This document shows, piece after piece, positions 23,704 to 31,989 of a DNA stretch of 39,710 nucleotides. The stretch covers positions 1-39,710 of the forward strand of contig JBEBSD010000059.1 in NCBI GenBank assembly GCA_040394475.1, in the 5' to 3' direction. This DNA comes from JBEBSD01 sp040394475 (GTDB lineage Bacteria > Bacteroidota > Bacteroidia > Cytophagales > Spirosomataceae). A program made the position numbers and the translations under genes. Below the pieces are notes generated by a model that was given only the letters and a program-made list of their open reading frames with translations, had not been told where the DNA came from and did not search any database. Every line of letters begins with the position of its first letter. The first letter of the stretch is position 1.

Positions 23704-24747
23704 ATGAAATCAACCCGGTTATATTTAGTGCTGCTGTTGCTGGGCTCTTGCCGGGTGGGGACCGTAAAGGATCGGATTCCTTTTCAAAATCCGGTATTTG
23801 AGCCGATTCTGGCTGATCCTACCGTGGTGCGGGCGGAGGATGGATGGTTTTACGCCTATGGAACGCAGGATGATTGGGGAGACGGCCAGGGAAGCCGTTT
23901 AATACCCATTGTGAAATCGGCGGACCTGGTGCACTGGAAATATGTCGGAAATGCCTTTGAGACAAAACCGGCCTGGAAAGAAAAAGGAGGGATCTGGGCG
24001 CCCGATATTGTGAAAGTAAACAACCGCTATCACCTCTATTATGCATTTTCGGTCTGGGGCGATGCGAATCCGGGTATCGGGGTAGCGACCGCCGATCGTC
24101 CGGAAGGTCCTTTTACCGATTATGGGAAGGTATTTCTAAGTGACGAAGTGGATGTCCCCAATTCCATCGACCCGTTTTATTGGGAAGAAAATGGTAAGAA
24201 ATACCTGTTTTGGGGGAGTTACGACAATACCGACAAACAGGGCACCTATGGGGTGGAATTGTCGGACGACGGGAAATCCGTACCGGATCTGACCCGGAAA
24301 ATAAAGATTGCGGCCGGAGATTTCGAGGCGGTGGTCATCCACAAAAAAGGGAATTATTACTATTTTATCGGATCAAAGGAAAATTGCTGCGAAGGCGAAA
24401 ACAGCAAGTATCATCTCCGGATGGGAAGGGCTGAAAGTTTGTTGGGGCCTTACCGGGATAAGGAAGGGAATGATTTGACAAACAGGAACACGGGAACGGT
24501 GATGCTGGAACCGGATTCGCTGTTTGCAGGACCGGGGCACAACTCCAGGATTATTACCGATGACAATCAGACCGACTGGGTGTTGTACCATGCCATTCTC
24601 AGGCATAATCCCCGGGTAAAAAGCGGCGCTAACCGACGGGTGCTGATGTTGGGAAAGGTGAACTGGGAAAATGGCTGGCCTGTGGTCGATAAAGGGAAGC
24701 CGGCGGCGTATTCTACAGAAAGCCCGGTGTGGAAGGTGACGCCGTAA
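23704..24747 (+). CDS. Glycoside hydrolase family 43 lipoprotein
   Basis: A 347-residue protein with a lipoprotein signal (LYLVLLLLGSC, Cys ~16) and a five-bladed propeller of the GH43 family. The three expected catalytic acids are visible: Asp in ILADPTVV (~36, base), Asp in PNSIDPFYW (~157, pKa modulator) and Glu in AGDFEAVVI (~207, acid). GH43 enzymes cut arabinose- or xylose-containing plant polysaccharides, and also galactan. The conserved GPGHNSRI segment near 280 is typical. It would sit on the membrane surface. The substrate cannot be fixed, and no SusC/SusD pair is in the window. Confidence 0.93.
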   Translation: MKSTRLYLVLLLLGSCRVGTVKDRIPFQNPVFEPILADPTVVRAEDGWFYAYGTQDDWGDGQGSRLIPIVKSADLVHWKYVGNAFETKPAWKEKGGIWAPDIVKVNNRYHLYYAFSVWGDANPGIGVATADRPEGPFTDYGKVFLSDEVDVPNSIDPFYWEENGKKYLFWGSYDNTDKQGTYGVELSDDGKSVPDLTRKIKIAAGDFEAVVIHKKGNYYYFIGSKENCCEGENSKYHLRMGRAESLLGPYRDKEGNDLTNRNTGTVMLEPDSLFAGPGHNSRIITDDNQTDWVLYHAILRHNPRVKSGANRRVLMLGKVNWENGWPVVDKGKPAAYSTESPVWKVTP

Positions 24748-24902
24748 CCGGTAGCGTCGCCACTGATCGTTATTAACTATATTTAGTATACGTTGCAGGG
24801 TAAAAGCCCCGGGTTCTGAATACGGTTGCATCGTACCAACGACTAGGATAAACTGTCTGATTTTCCTTAAATTGCGGGGTAAAAGTGAATGAATAGCTGA
24901 AA

Positions 24903-25634
24903 ATGCATTTGGTACGGATTAAATTCCTTTCCTGTCTCCTGGGAATGTTGGTATGTTGGAATAGCTATGGGAAGCCTCCGGAGCAACACGCGCTGCACCG
25001 GGCAGACTCTCTCTTTACGATCGGACAATACCGGCTGGCCCAGGAATTGTACCGGGCTCATTTTAATAGCCAACCGGCTTCCAATCCCAATTTATTATTG
25101 AAAATGGCCTTTATTGCCGAACGCAACGGGGCTTATACACACGCACTGTACTACCTGAGTTGTCTCGCAGAAATGGAGCCTTCTGTGATGCTGTATTCAA
25201 AAATGGAGGCAATAGCCGAACAGCACGGGCTTTCGGGATATGCCTTTAACGATTTCAACTACCTCATGCTTTTTTTCAGGAGCTACGGCGACTGGCTATA
25301 CCTGTTTTTACTGGCCTTAATGACGTATGTGTTGTACGAGGTGGTCCGGAAGTACCGGTTGAAAGAACGCATCCGCACCCGGCATAAATTGGTCATTATT
25401 GCTTATCTGGCAGGGTTGCTGGTTGCGTTTAATATTGGCAGCAGTTACCAGGAAGGAATAGTGGCAGGCAACCCGGCTTTTGTCCGGGAAAAACCCTCTT
25501 CGGCCTCGGCTGTTGCCGGTACCATTGCACCGGGCAATAAAGTAGTGATCCTGAAAGCAACGGATCATTGGAAAATGGTTTGGTGGGATCAGAAACTGGT
25601 TTACCTGCGTTCGCACGATCTGATGATCATTTAG
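24903..25634 (+). CDS. TPR-membrane-SH3 protein resembling BatE
   Basis: A 243-residue protein with a signal-like N-terminus (FLSCLLGMLVCWNSYG), one or two TPR motifs (RADSLFTIGQYRLAQELYRAHF and KMAFIAERNGAYTHALYYLSCLAEME) and two transmembrane helices (~120-140, WLYLFLLALMTYVLYEVV; ~158-176, LVIIAYLAGLLVAFNIG). A C-terminal bacterial SH3 segment (~190-243, VREKPSSASAVAGTIAPGNKVVIL..WKMVWW) completes it. The order TPR-TM-SH3 resembles the Bacteroidota BatE aerotolerance protein. No batA-D partners are nearby, so equivalence is doubtful. It precedes rlmD in the same direction by 147 bp. Confidence 0.8.
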   Translation: MHLVRIKFLSCLLGMLVCWNSYGKPPEQHALHRADSLFTIGQYRLAQELYRAHFNSQPASNPNLLLKMAFIAERNGAYTHALYYLSCLAEMEPSVMLYSKMEAIAEQHGLSGYAFNDFNYLMLFFRSYGDWLYLFLLALMTYVLYEVVRKYRLKERIRTRHKLVIIAYLAGLLVAFNIGSSYQEGIVAGNPAFVREKPSSASAVAGTIAPGNKVVILKATDHWKMVWWDQKLVYLRSHDLMII

Positions 25635-25781
25635 CCGAAAGCATACGATTACTTACTAAAAATAATGGCTTTTGATGCGGTGTAAAGACATGATGCTATC
25701 GGGGATAAAAAGCAACTACAAGGTTAAAAATTAAACAAAAGAAAGCGCTGACCGGGTAACAACCGGTTTTAAAGTAGTACA

Positions 25782-27182
25782 ATGGCAAAAAGAATCAGGT
25801 ACGAGAAAGTGACCGTTACGGATTTCGCATCCGAAGGAAAATGCATTTACAAATCAGAGACCGACGGGGTCATTTTCATTGAGGGGAATGTTGCCCCGGG
25901 AGATGTGGTAGACCTGGAAGTATTTCGTAAGAAGAAAAATTTCCAGGAGGCTTCGGTGGTTCATACCCATCATTATTCAGACAAGCGCGCCGAACCCTAT
26001 TGCGATCATTTTCAAACTTGCGGCGGCTGTAAGTGGCAGCATATCCGGTACAGTGAGCAGCTGCAATTCAAGGAACAGCAGGTAAGGGACCATATGATCC
26101 GAATCGGGAAAATTAAGGATGCAAATGTGCTGTCCATCGTTCCATCCGGAAAAAAACTGTTTTACAGGAACAAGCTTGAGTTCACTTTTTCGAATGCCAG
26201 ATGGCTTACAAATGAAGAAATTAGCTCAGATAATGTATATACGCGCAACGCCCTAGGTTTTCATGTACCAAAGCGATTCGATAAGGTATTCACTGTAGAG
26301 AAATGTCATTTGCAGCCCGACCCTTCCAATGCGATCCGGAATGGCCTGCATCAGTGGGCAGAGGGCAGGGGATTGGAGTACTACAATATCCGTGACAATA
26401 AAGGGATGCTGCGTAACCTGATTATTCGCACGGCGAATACCGGGGAGGTAATGGTGATTGTCCAGTTTGCCGAAGAACGGGATGAACTGATTGAAGAAGT
26501 GATGACTTTTCTGCAAGACCGGTTTCCTGAGATAACCTCACTCAATTATATCATTAATCAAAAGGGGAATGATTCTTATCAGGACCAACAGGTTGTTCAT
26601 TTCTCCGGTGCTAAAGCTATCCGGGAAACAATGGAAGCGCTAACATTTTTAGTAGGACCCAAATCGTTCTATCAAACGAATTCTGACCAGGCATATCAGC
26701 TGTATCAGATCGCACGCGAATATGCGGGACTAAGCGGATCGGAGTTAGTGTACGACTTGTATACGGGCACAGGGACTATTGCTAACTTTATTGCTAAAAA
26801 TGCTAAACAAGTAATCGGGGTTGAATATATTGAAGAGGCGGTAGCTGATGCCCGGATAAACGCTGACTTAAACGCCATTTCCAACACCATTTTCTTTGCA
26901 GGCGATATGAAGCAGCTGTTAACGGGTGATTTTCTGGAAGCAAATGGTTATCCGGAGGTAATTATAACTGATCCTCCCAGGGCTGGGATGGATCCTGCTG
27001 TGGTAGAGACCATCCTGAATGCCGGTCCGCAGCGGATTGTTTATGTGAGTTGTAATACGGCAACCCAGGCGCGGGACATACTTTTGTTATCCGGACAATA
27101 CCGGGTCGAAAAGATTCAACCCGTGGATATGTTCCCGAATACACATCATGTAGAGAGTGTTGCACTGCTCACAAAGATATGA
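25782..27182 (+). CDS. rlmD: 23S rRNA (uracil-5-)-methyltransferase, RlmD/TrmA family
   Basis: A 466-residue enzyme that methylates C5 of a uracil in 23S rRNA. An N-terminal TRAM RNA-binding domain (~1-60) comes first. The [4Fe-4S] cysteines are C74, C80, C83 (CDHFQTCGGC) and C175 (VEKCHLQ). The SAM-binding motif is VYDLYTGTGTIANFIAK near 325, followed by DPPRAGMDP and the catalytic Cys C424 in YVSCNTATQARD. Bacteroidota proteins of this type are annotated RlmD, although the exact target (U1939, or U747 as in RlmCD) cannot be read from sequence. The stop codon lies inside a hairpin. Confidence 0.93.
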   Translation: MAKRIRYEKVTVTDFASEGKCIYKSETDGVIFIEGNVAPGDVVDLEVFRKKKNFQEASVVHTHHYSDKRAEPYCDHFQTCGGCKWQHIRYSEQLQFKEQQVRDHMIRIGKIKDANVLSIVPSGKKLFYRNKLEFTFSNARWLTNEEISSDNVYTRNALGFHVPKRFDKVFTVEKCHLQPDPSNAIRNGLHQWAEGRGLEYYNIRDNKGMLRNLIIRTANTGEVMVIVQFAEERDELIEEVMTFLQDRFPEITSLNYIINQKGNDSYQDQQVVHFSGAKAIRETMEALTFLVGPKSFYQTNSDQAYQLYQIAREYAGLSGSELVYDLYTGTGTIANFIAKNAKQVIGVEYIEEAVADARINADLNAISNTIFFAGDMKQLLTGDFLEANGYPEVIITDPPRAGMDPAVVETILNAGPQRIVYVSCNTATQARDILLLSGQYRVEKIQPVDMFPNTHHVESVALLTKI

Positions 27183-27212
27183 TACAGGTCCATCACAATG
27201 GAGTTGTATCAT
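27179..27212 (+). terminator. Hairpin spanning the rlmD stop codon
   Basis: ATGATACA (27179-27186) pairs with TGTATCAT (27205-27212). Inside, TCCAT (27189-27193) pairs with ATGGA (27098+: 27198-27202) over a 4-nt loop, leaving a small GG/GT internal mismatch. The stem contains the TGA stop. No U-run follows, so it could act in termination or transcript stability. Confidence 0.45.
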
Positions 27213-27394
27213 ATCAAAACAAAGAGCTGGTTGATAGTTTCCCGGTAAATTTATTTTGTAAATAGCTGTAATAGAGTGTGTTAATACCTGGGTGCTAATC
27301 TTTAACTTTAATAGAATAGTTAACTTATTTGAAGAATAGATGAGAAGAGGTTTTTCGGTATGCTTCACTCCATTCTGCGTCTTCATAGAGCATT

Positions 27395-27649
27395 CTGCTG
27401 ACGCATAAAAATGGAACACAGAGCTGCACGAAGGAAATGCACAGAGGGCACAGAGAAATGCATCAGACGCCCGGTTTTCGCTACGTGCAGGGTCTTCTCA
27501 AGGCATGCTGCGCGTGTACTGGCTTGACGCGTAAAAATGGAACACTGAGTTGCACGGAGGAAGTACACAGAGGGAAAACACAGAGAAGTGCGTTAGACGC
27601 CAAGTTTTCACCATGTGCAGGGTCTTCTCAAGGCATTCTGCGCGTGTAG
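27395..27649. repeat. Two tandem copies of a ~128-bp unit
   Basis: Copy 1 begins near 27395 and copy 2 near 27521. Both run GACGC-TAAAAATGGAACAC-GAG, then a CAC-G-AGG...CACAGAG block, AGACGCC, TTTTC, and a shared 20-base stretch starting GTGCAGGGTCTTCTCAAGGC, ending CTGCGCGTGTA. Offsets are 126 bp at the left and 130 bp at the right, from a 4-bp indel within the CACAGAG block. A diverged fragment (CATTCTGCGTC...CATTCTGCTGACGC) lies just upstream at ~27371-27404. There are no spacers, so it is not CRISPR. Confidence 0.8.
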
Positions 27650-27790
27650 CAATAATGTTATCCCTGGTTTTCCGTTTGATCGATACATGGAGGGCAAAGT
27701 TGTAACAACGAGTGTTTAGTATTTTACTAAACAGTAAAGAGAATGAAAGGAAAGCAAGTACATTTCCGGACCAAAAATCTCAACTTATTT

Positions 27791-27836
27791 TTCTCTGTGT
27801 TTTCTCCGTGTTTTTCACTCTGTGTACCTCCGTGTT
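27791..27836 (-). repeat. Inverted copy of the CACGGAGG / CACAGAG motif
   Basis: On the minus strand this reads ACACGGAGGTACACAGAG, then a second CACGGAG and a second CACAGAG. This repeats the core found in the tandem units at 27426-27460 and 27552-27590, here in the opposite orientation and ~200 bp away. I recall similar purine-rich CACGGAGG/CACAGAG runs in intergenic DNA of unrelated bacteria, but could not check. Confidence 0.65.
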
Positions 27837-27927
27837 ACTTTTTTTCACCCGATGCGCGGAAATAAAGTGAGCAGCTTTCCGTTCCCGAAGAAGCTTTTTC
27901 CAAGAATAGAAAAATACTAAAAACAGC

Positions 27928-27945
27928 CCATTCCGATCAGAATGG
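27928..27945 (-). terminator. Short hairpin over the dnaB stop, possible terminator
   Basis: CCATTC (27928-27933) and GAATGG (27940-27945) form a 6-bp stem with a 6-nt loop containing the stop codon. On the minus strand it is followed by GCTGTTTTTAG. The stem is short, so support is modest. Confidence 0.4.
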
Positions 27946-29514
27946 CGGATCCGCGTTAGGAGCTTGCGGATTGAAATCTTCGAAATTGTTGGCGCGGCTT
28001 TTAAAGGTATTGGTTGCGGTTTGTTGCTCAAAGGAGCTGATGGCATCCATAGGAGGCAAGCCGCGTTCACCGGGAACCGGCTCGTAAAAACTGTCCAGAT
28101 CTGTAAATTTGGTATATTTTCCGATAAAACGCAGCTGAATCGTATCCAGGGAGCCTGCACGGTTTTTGGCCACGATCACCTCACCGATTCCTGCCACGGA
28201 ATTTCCGGCTTCGTCCTGGGTAATGCCATAGTATTCCGGGCGGTAGAGAAAGAGGACCATGTCGGCATCCTGCTCAATTGAACCCGATTCCCGTAAATCC
28301 GAAAGCTGCGGTTTTTTTTCTCCTCCACGGGTTTCCACGGCGCGGCTAAGCTGTGACAGCGCAATCACCGGCACGTCGAGCTCCTTGGCCAGGTTTTTCA
28401 GAGAGCGGGAGATCATCGCAATTTCCTGTTCCCGGTTGCCGCCCCCTTTACCGGCCGAATCGGCAGTCATTAACTGCAGGTAGTCAATCACTACCATTTT
28501 AATATCATGCTGCGCCTTCAACCGCCGGCATTTGGCCCGCAATTCCAATACAGAAAGCGCCGGTGTGTCATCGATAAAAATAGGGGCATTTGCCAACTTA
28601 TTGATACGCGAATGGAGTTGTTGCCATTCATGCGGCATCAAAGTGCCTTTTCTGATCTTTTCACTGTCAATTTCGGCTTCCGCCGAAATCAGGCGGTTGA
28701 CGAGCTGCACCGCCGACATTTCCAGGGAAAAAATAGCGACCGGCATGTTAAAATCCACCGCGGCATTGCGCAGGGAGGAGACGACAAAGGCGGTTTTCCC
28801 CATCCCCGGGCGGGCGGCCAGGATCATTAATTCGGTAGGCTGCCACCCGGAAGTGAGCCGGTCGAGCGCGCTGAATCCGGAGGGAACCCCTGTGAGACCG
28901 TCTTTCTGGTTCTTCTTAATTTCCAGCTCACTGATGGCCTGGTTCATTAAGGAACGCATATCCACATAATTCTTCCGGATATTGGACTCGGAAACGCGGA
29001 ACAAAGCCTGTTCGGTTCGGTCGAGCAACTGAAAGACATCCGTGGTGTCTTCAAAAGCATCCCGTAAAATCTCGGAAGAAACAGAGATCAGTTCCCTTTT
29101 AATAGAAGCTTCAGAAATAATCCGGGCGTGGGCCTCAATGTTGGCAGCTGAATTGACTTTTGCGGTCAGGTCTGTGATGTACCCCGGACCACCGGCAAGA
29201 AGCAGGTCGCCGGAGGCTCTGAGCTGCGATGTAACTGTAAGAAGATCAATCGGTTGCGATTCGGAGAAAAGATTAACAATCGCGTTGTATATTTTCTGGT
29301 GTGCCTCTTTATAGAAACTTTCAGGTTTCAGAATATCGGCTACAACCGAAAGCGCATCTTTCTCAAGCATCAATGCACCCAAAACGGCTTCCTCCAGGTC
29401 CAGCGCCTGCGGAGGCAGCTTACCCAATGATAAATCCGTCCCCGCAAAGCGGGAAGCAGTGTTTCCGCGCTTAGTAAACGGGGGATTGGGTGAGGTGGCC
29501 TTATTGTTCTCCAT
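27937..29514 (-). CDS. dnaB: Replicative DNA helicase DnaB
   Basis: A 525-residue replication-fork helicase. The N-terminal DnaB domain begins LPPQALDLEEAVLGALMLE near 33. The RecA-like C-terminal domain has Walker A ILAARPGMGKTAF near 230-242, Walker B in MVVIDYLQLM, the arginine-finger region QLSRAVETRGGEKKPQLSDLRESG, and IEQDADMVLFLYRPEYY. No intein interrupts the Walker or DLRESG regions. The N-terminal ~30 residues and the FNPQAPNADPPF tail are unstructured extensions. It is transcribed alone, convergent with rlmD and divergent from phoH. Confidence 0.97.
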   Translation of the reverse strand: MENNKATSPNPPFTKRGNTASRFAGTDLSLGKLPPQALDLEEAVLGALMLEKDALSVVADILKPESFYKEAHQKIYNAIVNLFSESQPIDLLTVTSQLRASGDLLLAGGPGYITDLTAKVNSAANIEAHARIISEASIKRELISVSSEILRDAFEDTTDVFQLLDRTEQALFRVSESNIRKNYVDMRSLMNQAISELEIKKNQKDGLTGVPSGFSALDRLTSGWQPTELMILAARPGMGKTAFVVSSLRNAAVDFNMPVAIFSLEMSAVQLVNRLISAEAEIDSEKIRKGTLMPHEWQQLHSRINKLANAPIFIDDTPALSVLELRAKCRRLKAQHDIKMVVIDYLQLMTADSAGKGGGNREQEIAMISRSLKNLAKELDVPVIALSQLSRAVETRGGEKKPQLSDLRESGSIEQDADMVLFLYRPEYYGITQDEAGNSVAGIGEVIVAKNRAGSLDTIQLRFIGKYTKFTDLDSFYEPVPGERGLPPMDAISSFEQQTATNTFKSRANNFEDFNPQAPNADPPF

Positions 29515-29521
29515 ATCAATA

Positions 29522-29551
29522 CAATATTAACGATATAAGAGGAGATGCAAA
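29522..29551 (-). promoter_or_regulatory. Putative promoter for dnaB
   Basis: On the minus strand TTTG (29551-29548), an 18-nt spacer and TAATATTG (29529-29522) give a near match to the Bacteroidota consensus (7 of 8 in the -7 box counting free positions). The box ends only 7 nt before the ATG, so the leader would be almost absent. This weakens the call. Confidence 0.35.
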
Positions 29552-29710
29552 ACAGTTACGATTGACTTTATTTTCCGGTACTGGTTACGAGGTTGATTCT
29601 GAGAATCTTGAGGGGCAATTAAAAGAATACCCTCCGGCGCTGTACAATTCATCCGAAATTAATCACTAAATTTTAGCCGCAATTAATATTCATTTTAAAG
29701 CCGTTCAAAT

Positions 29711-30658
29711 TTGTTGGAAAAAATAGTATCACTTGAAGAAATCCCACTGGTCGACTTTCTGGGTGTCCATAATGCCAATATTCGCCAACTGGCTGCTGCT
29801 TTTCCCAAAAGCAAGCTGATATCGCGGGGAAATGAAATACGGATTCAGGGCGCTGAACCGGAAATCAGTCACATTTCCGATGTGCTGGAGTCGTTACTTG
29901 CCCATTTTCAAAAATATGGACGGATCACACCCGAACAAATCACCAACTATGTAGGCGGCGGCGATGGCGGGGGTGACCGCGACCTTGTATTTGATGACGA
30001 CGTGATCCTGATCGGTAATAAAGGAGTGGTGGTAAAGGCCAAAACCGCCAATCAGAAGAAAATGGTGGAGGCAGCAGCCCGGCATGATCTGGTATTTGCG
30101 ACGGGTCCGGCGGGAACAGGGAAAACCTATACAGCTGTAGCAATTGCCGTCAAAGCCTTGCGAAACAAGGAAGTTAAAAAGCTCATCATTACACGTCCGG
30201 CGGTAGAAGCAGGGGAGAACCTTGGCTTTTTACCGGGAGATCTGAAGGAGAAAATTGATCCTTACCTGCGGCCGATCTACGACGCGCTGGACGATATGAT
30301 CCCTCCAGACAAGCTCAAACTCTACCAGGAAAACAGAACCGTTGAAATCGCCCCCCTGGCATACATGAGAGGGCGGACGCTCAACAACGCCTTTATTTTG
30401 CTGGACGAAGCCCAGAATACGACTTCCACGCAAATGAAAATGTTCCTGACCCGCATGGGCCCCAATTCCAAGGCCATTATTACAGGGGATAAGTCGCAGG
30501 TGGACTTGCCGAAGAACCAGCGGTCAGGGCTTATTGATTCCCTGTCTATCCTGGAAAACGTGAAAGGGATCGGCTTTGTCGAACTGGACGGATCGGATGT
30601 GGTCCGGCATAAACTTGTAAAAGACATCCTGGCAGCCTATGAAAAGGTGGATTCCTGA
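29711..30658 (+). CDS. phoH: PhoH-family ATPase
   Basis: A 315-residue cytoplasmic protein. An N-terminal domain (~1-110, VDFLGVHNANIRQLAAAFP and LISRGNEIRIQG, KH-like) is followed by a P-loop domain with Walker A GPAGTGKTYTA (~132-142) and Walker B FILLDEAQNTT near 230. PhoH-like proteins are NTPases linked to RNA metabolism; related domains in PhoH2 act as RNA helicase/RNase. The frame has no ATG before conserved sequence, so it must start at TTG 29711 or TTG 29714. The stop overlaps the next gene by 20 nt, so the two are translationally linked. Confidence 0.93.
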   Translation: MLEKIVSLEEIPLVDFLGVHNANIRQLAAAFPKSKLISRGNEIRIQGAEPEISHISDVLESLLAHFQKYGRITPEQITNYVGGGDGGGDRDLVFDDDVILIGNKGVVVKAKTANQKKMVEAAARHDLVFATGPAGTGKTYTAVAIAVKALRNKEVKKLIITRPAVEAGENLGFLPGDLKEKIDPYLRPIYDALDDMIPPDKLKLYQENRTVEIAPLAYMRGRTLNNAFILLDEAQNTTSTQMKMFLTRMGPNSKAIITGDKSQVDLPKNQRSGLIDSLSILENVKGIGFVELDGSDVVRHKLVKDILAAYEKVDS

Positions 30659-31985
30659 GGGGAAAAGAGGGGTTATAAGGATCGGATTAGTAGCCCTGTT
30701 GTTTGGTAGTATGGCAGGCAGTTTTGCCCATCTGCAAGCGCAGACGCCGGATTCGTTGCTGAAACGCTGTGCCACCATGGACCAACTGGATCGCGAAGCG
30801 AATCCTCGTGTGTATGATTCTTTTTTAAGAACCCAACAGGTCATTACCGAACAGGCGAGGCTTCGCAAGCATGCCCGCGTCGGGGAGACGGAGAGCGTGC
30901 GCATCCCGGTGGTCGTCCATATCATTCATAACCGGACGGATGGCGCCATTGGCGGATCAGGAAACCCGAACATCACGAAGGAACAAGTGGAAAGTCAGCT
31001 GCGGATTTTAAATGAAGACTACCGCAGACTTCCGGGGACCCCGGGCGAAAATTCCCACCCGGCCGGCGTTGATACGCAGATCGAATTTTTCTTGGCCGAA
31101 CTCGATCCCGAAGGAGGCCTGACCGACGGCATCACGCGAAACCTGTATACGCAGAAAAGCAGCTTCAGCACCAGTACGGACCGGGGGCTGCTGGCGCAAA
31201 TAAAATCCTGGCCTACAGACGCTTATCTGAATATTTGGGTATGTACGCTCACAGCCAATTACCTGGGTTATGCCCAGTTTCCGTCGGTTGCCGGAATACC
31301 CGGGCTGGATGATTCACAGGCAGGGGCGGCCGTTACTGACGGGGTCATTATTGACTACCGGTATTTCGGTGATACCGGAGCAGTAACCGGGAACCTGTAT
31401 AACCGGGGAAGAACTACCACCCATGAAGTCGGACATTGGCTCGGGCTGCTGCATATATGGGGGGATGCCCGGTGCGGGGACGATTATTGTGACGACACCC
31501 CCTGGGCGGAACGCTCTAATGAAACCGGGAGCTGCGATGATATGTTTTCCAACTGCAAAGGAGCGGTGACCCAAAACATGATTGAGAATTATATGGACTA
31601 CTCGCCCGACCGGTGCATGAATATTTTCACACAGGACCAGATGCAGCGAATGCATACGGTGCTGGGAATCAGCCCCAGAAGGGTGCTGCTCGTGGAAAAT
31701 TCAAAGCGGGCAAGGCTGGAGGAAACTCCCCGTTTGCAGGTGAGTATCTATCCAAACCCTGTTCAGGATCAGCGATTAACGGCAGATGTCCAGTTTACAG
31801 GGTTTGACGATATTTCTGTTGCCATCCTCGACGTACAGGGCAGGGTCCGGGATACCACGTACTATGAAAAGACCTGGAGCCGGCGTATCACCCGGGAGAT
31901 CGCAGGATTGACCAGGGGAATCTATTTTTTACAAATAAATACTGGTTCTAACGAAAAGGTTATCAGGCGTTTTGTTGTAAATTAA
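30639..31985 (+). CDS. Secreted M43 (pappalysin-like) metalloprotease with T9SS sorting domain
   Basis: A 448-residue exported protease. A signal peptide (~1-35, IGLVALLFGSMAGSFAHLQAQ) precedes a short pro-region and a zinc catalytic domain with the extended motif HEVGHWLGLLHIWGD (zinc ligands H262, H266, H272; catalytic E263). Cysteines in RCGDDYCDDTP and GSCDDMFSNC are likely disulfides, and ENYMDYSPDRC carries the Met-turn. Residues ~368-448 form a type A sorting domain (VSIYPNPVQDQ..., LTRGIYFLQI, IRRFVVN) that directs export by the type IX system and attachment to the surface. It overlaps phoH by 20 nt and comEC begins 5 nt after it, so all three share a transcript. Confidence 0.94.
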   Translation: MKRWIPEGKRGVIRIGLVALLFGSMAGSFAHLQAQTPDSLLKRCATMDQLDREANPRVYDSFLRTQQVITEQARLRKHARVGETESVRIPVVVHIIHNRTDGAIGGSGNPNITKEQVESQLRILNEDYRRLPGTPGENSHPAGVDTQIEFFLAELDPEGGLTDGITRNLYTQKSSFSTSTDRGLLAQIKSWPTDAYLNIWVCTLTANYLGYAQFPSVAGIPGLDDSQAGAAVTDGVIIDYRYFGDTGAVTGNLYNRGRTTTHEVGHWLGLLHIWGDARCGDDYCDDTPWAERSNETGSCDDMFSNCKGAVTQNMIENYMDYSPDRCMNIFTQDQMQRMHTVLGISPRRVLLVENSKRARLEETPRLQVSIYPNPVQDQRLTADVQFTGFDDISVAILDVQGRVRDTTYYEKTWSRRITREIAGLTRGIYFLQINTGSNEKVIRRFVVN

Positions 31986-31989
31986 CAAC

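Larger units (their letters stand above)
27183..27936. other. 754-bp gene-free region rich in repeats
   Basis: Between rlmD and dnaB, which converge here, there is the rlmD hairpin, an AT-rich stretch to about 27360, a two-copy ~128-bp tandem repeat with a partial third, and an inverted low-complexity block at 27791-27836. A 6-bp hairpin covers the dnaB stop. Short frames cross the repeats on both strands but are made of the repeat itself and look non-coding. Confidence 0.75.

Noticed and set aside
27395..27649. Possible CRISPR array
   Set aside because: The two units are ~128 bp, directly adjacent with no unique spacers, and no cas genes are present.
27437..27649. Short open frames on both strands in the repeat region
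   Set aside because: They consist of the tandem repeat itself and repeat their own peptide; no start context or conservation signal.
27937..29514. Intein in DnaB
   Set aside because: DnaB is a frequent intein site, but the length is normal and the Walker A, Walker B and DLRESG regions are uninterrupted.
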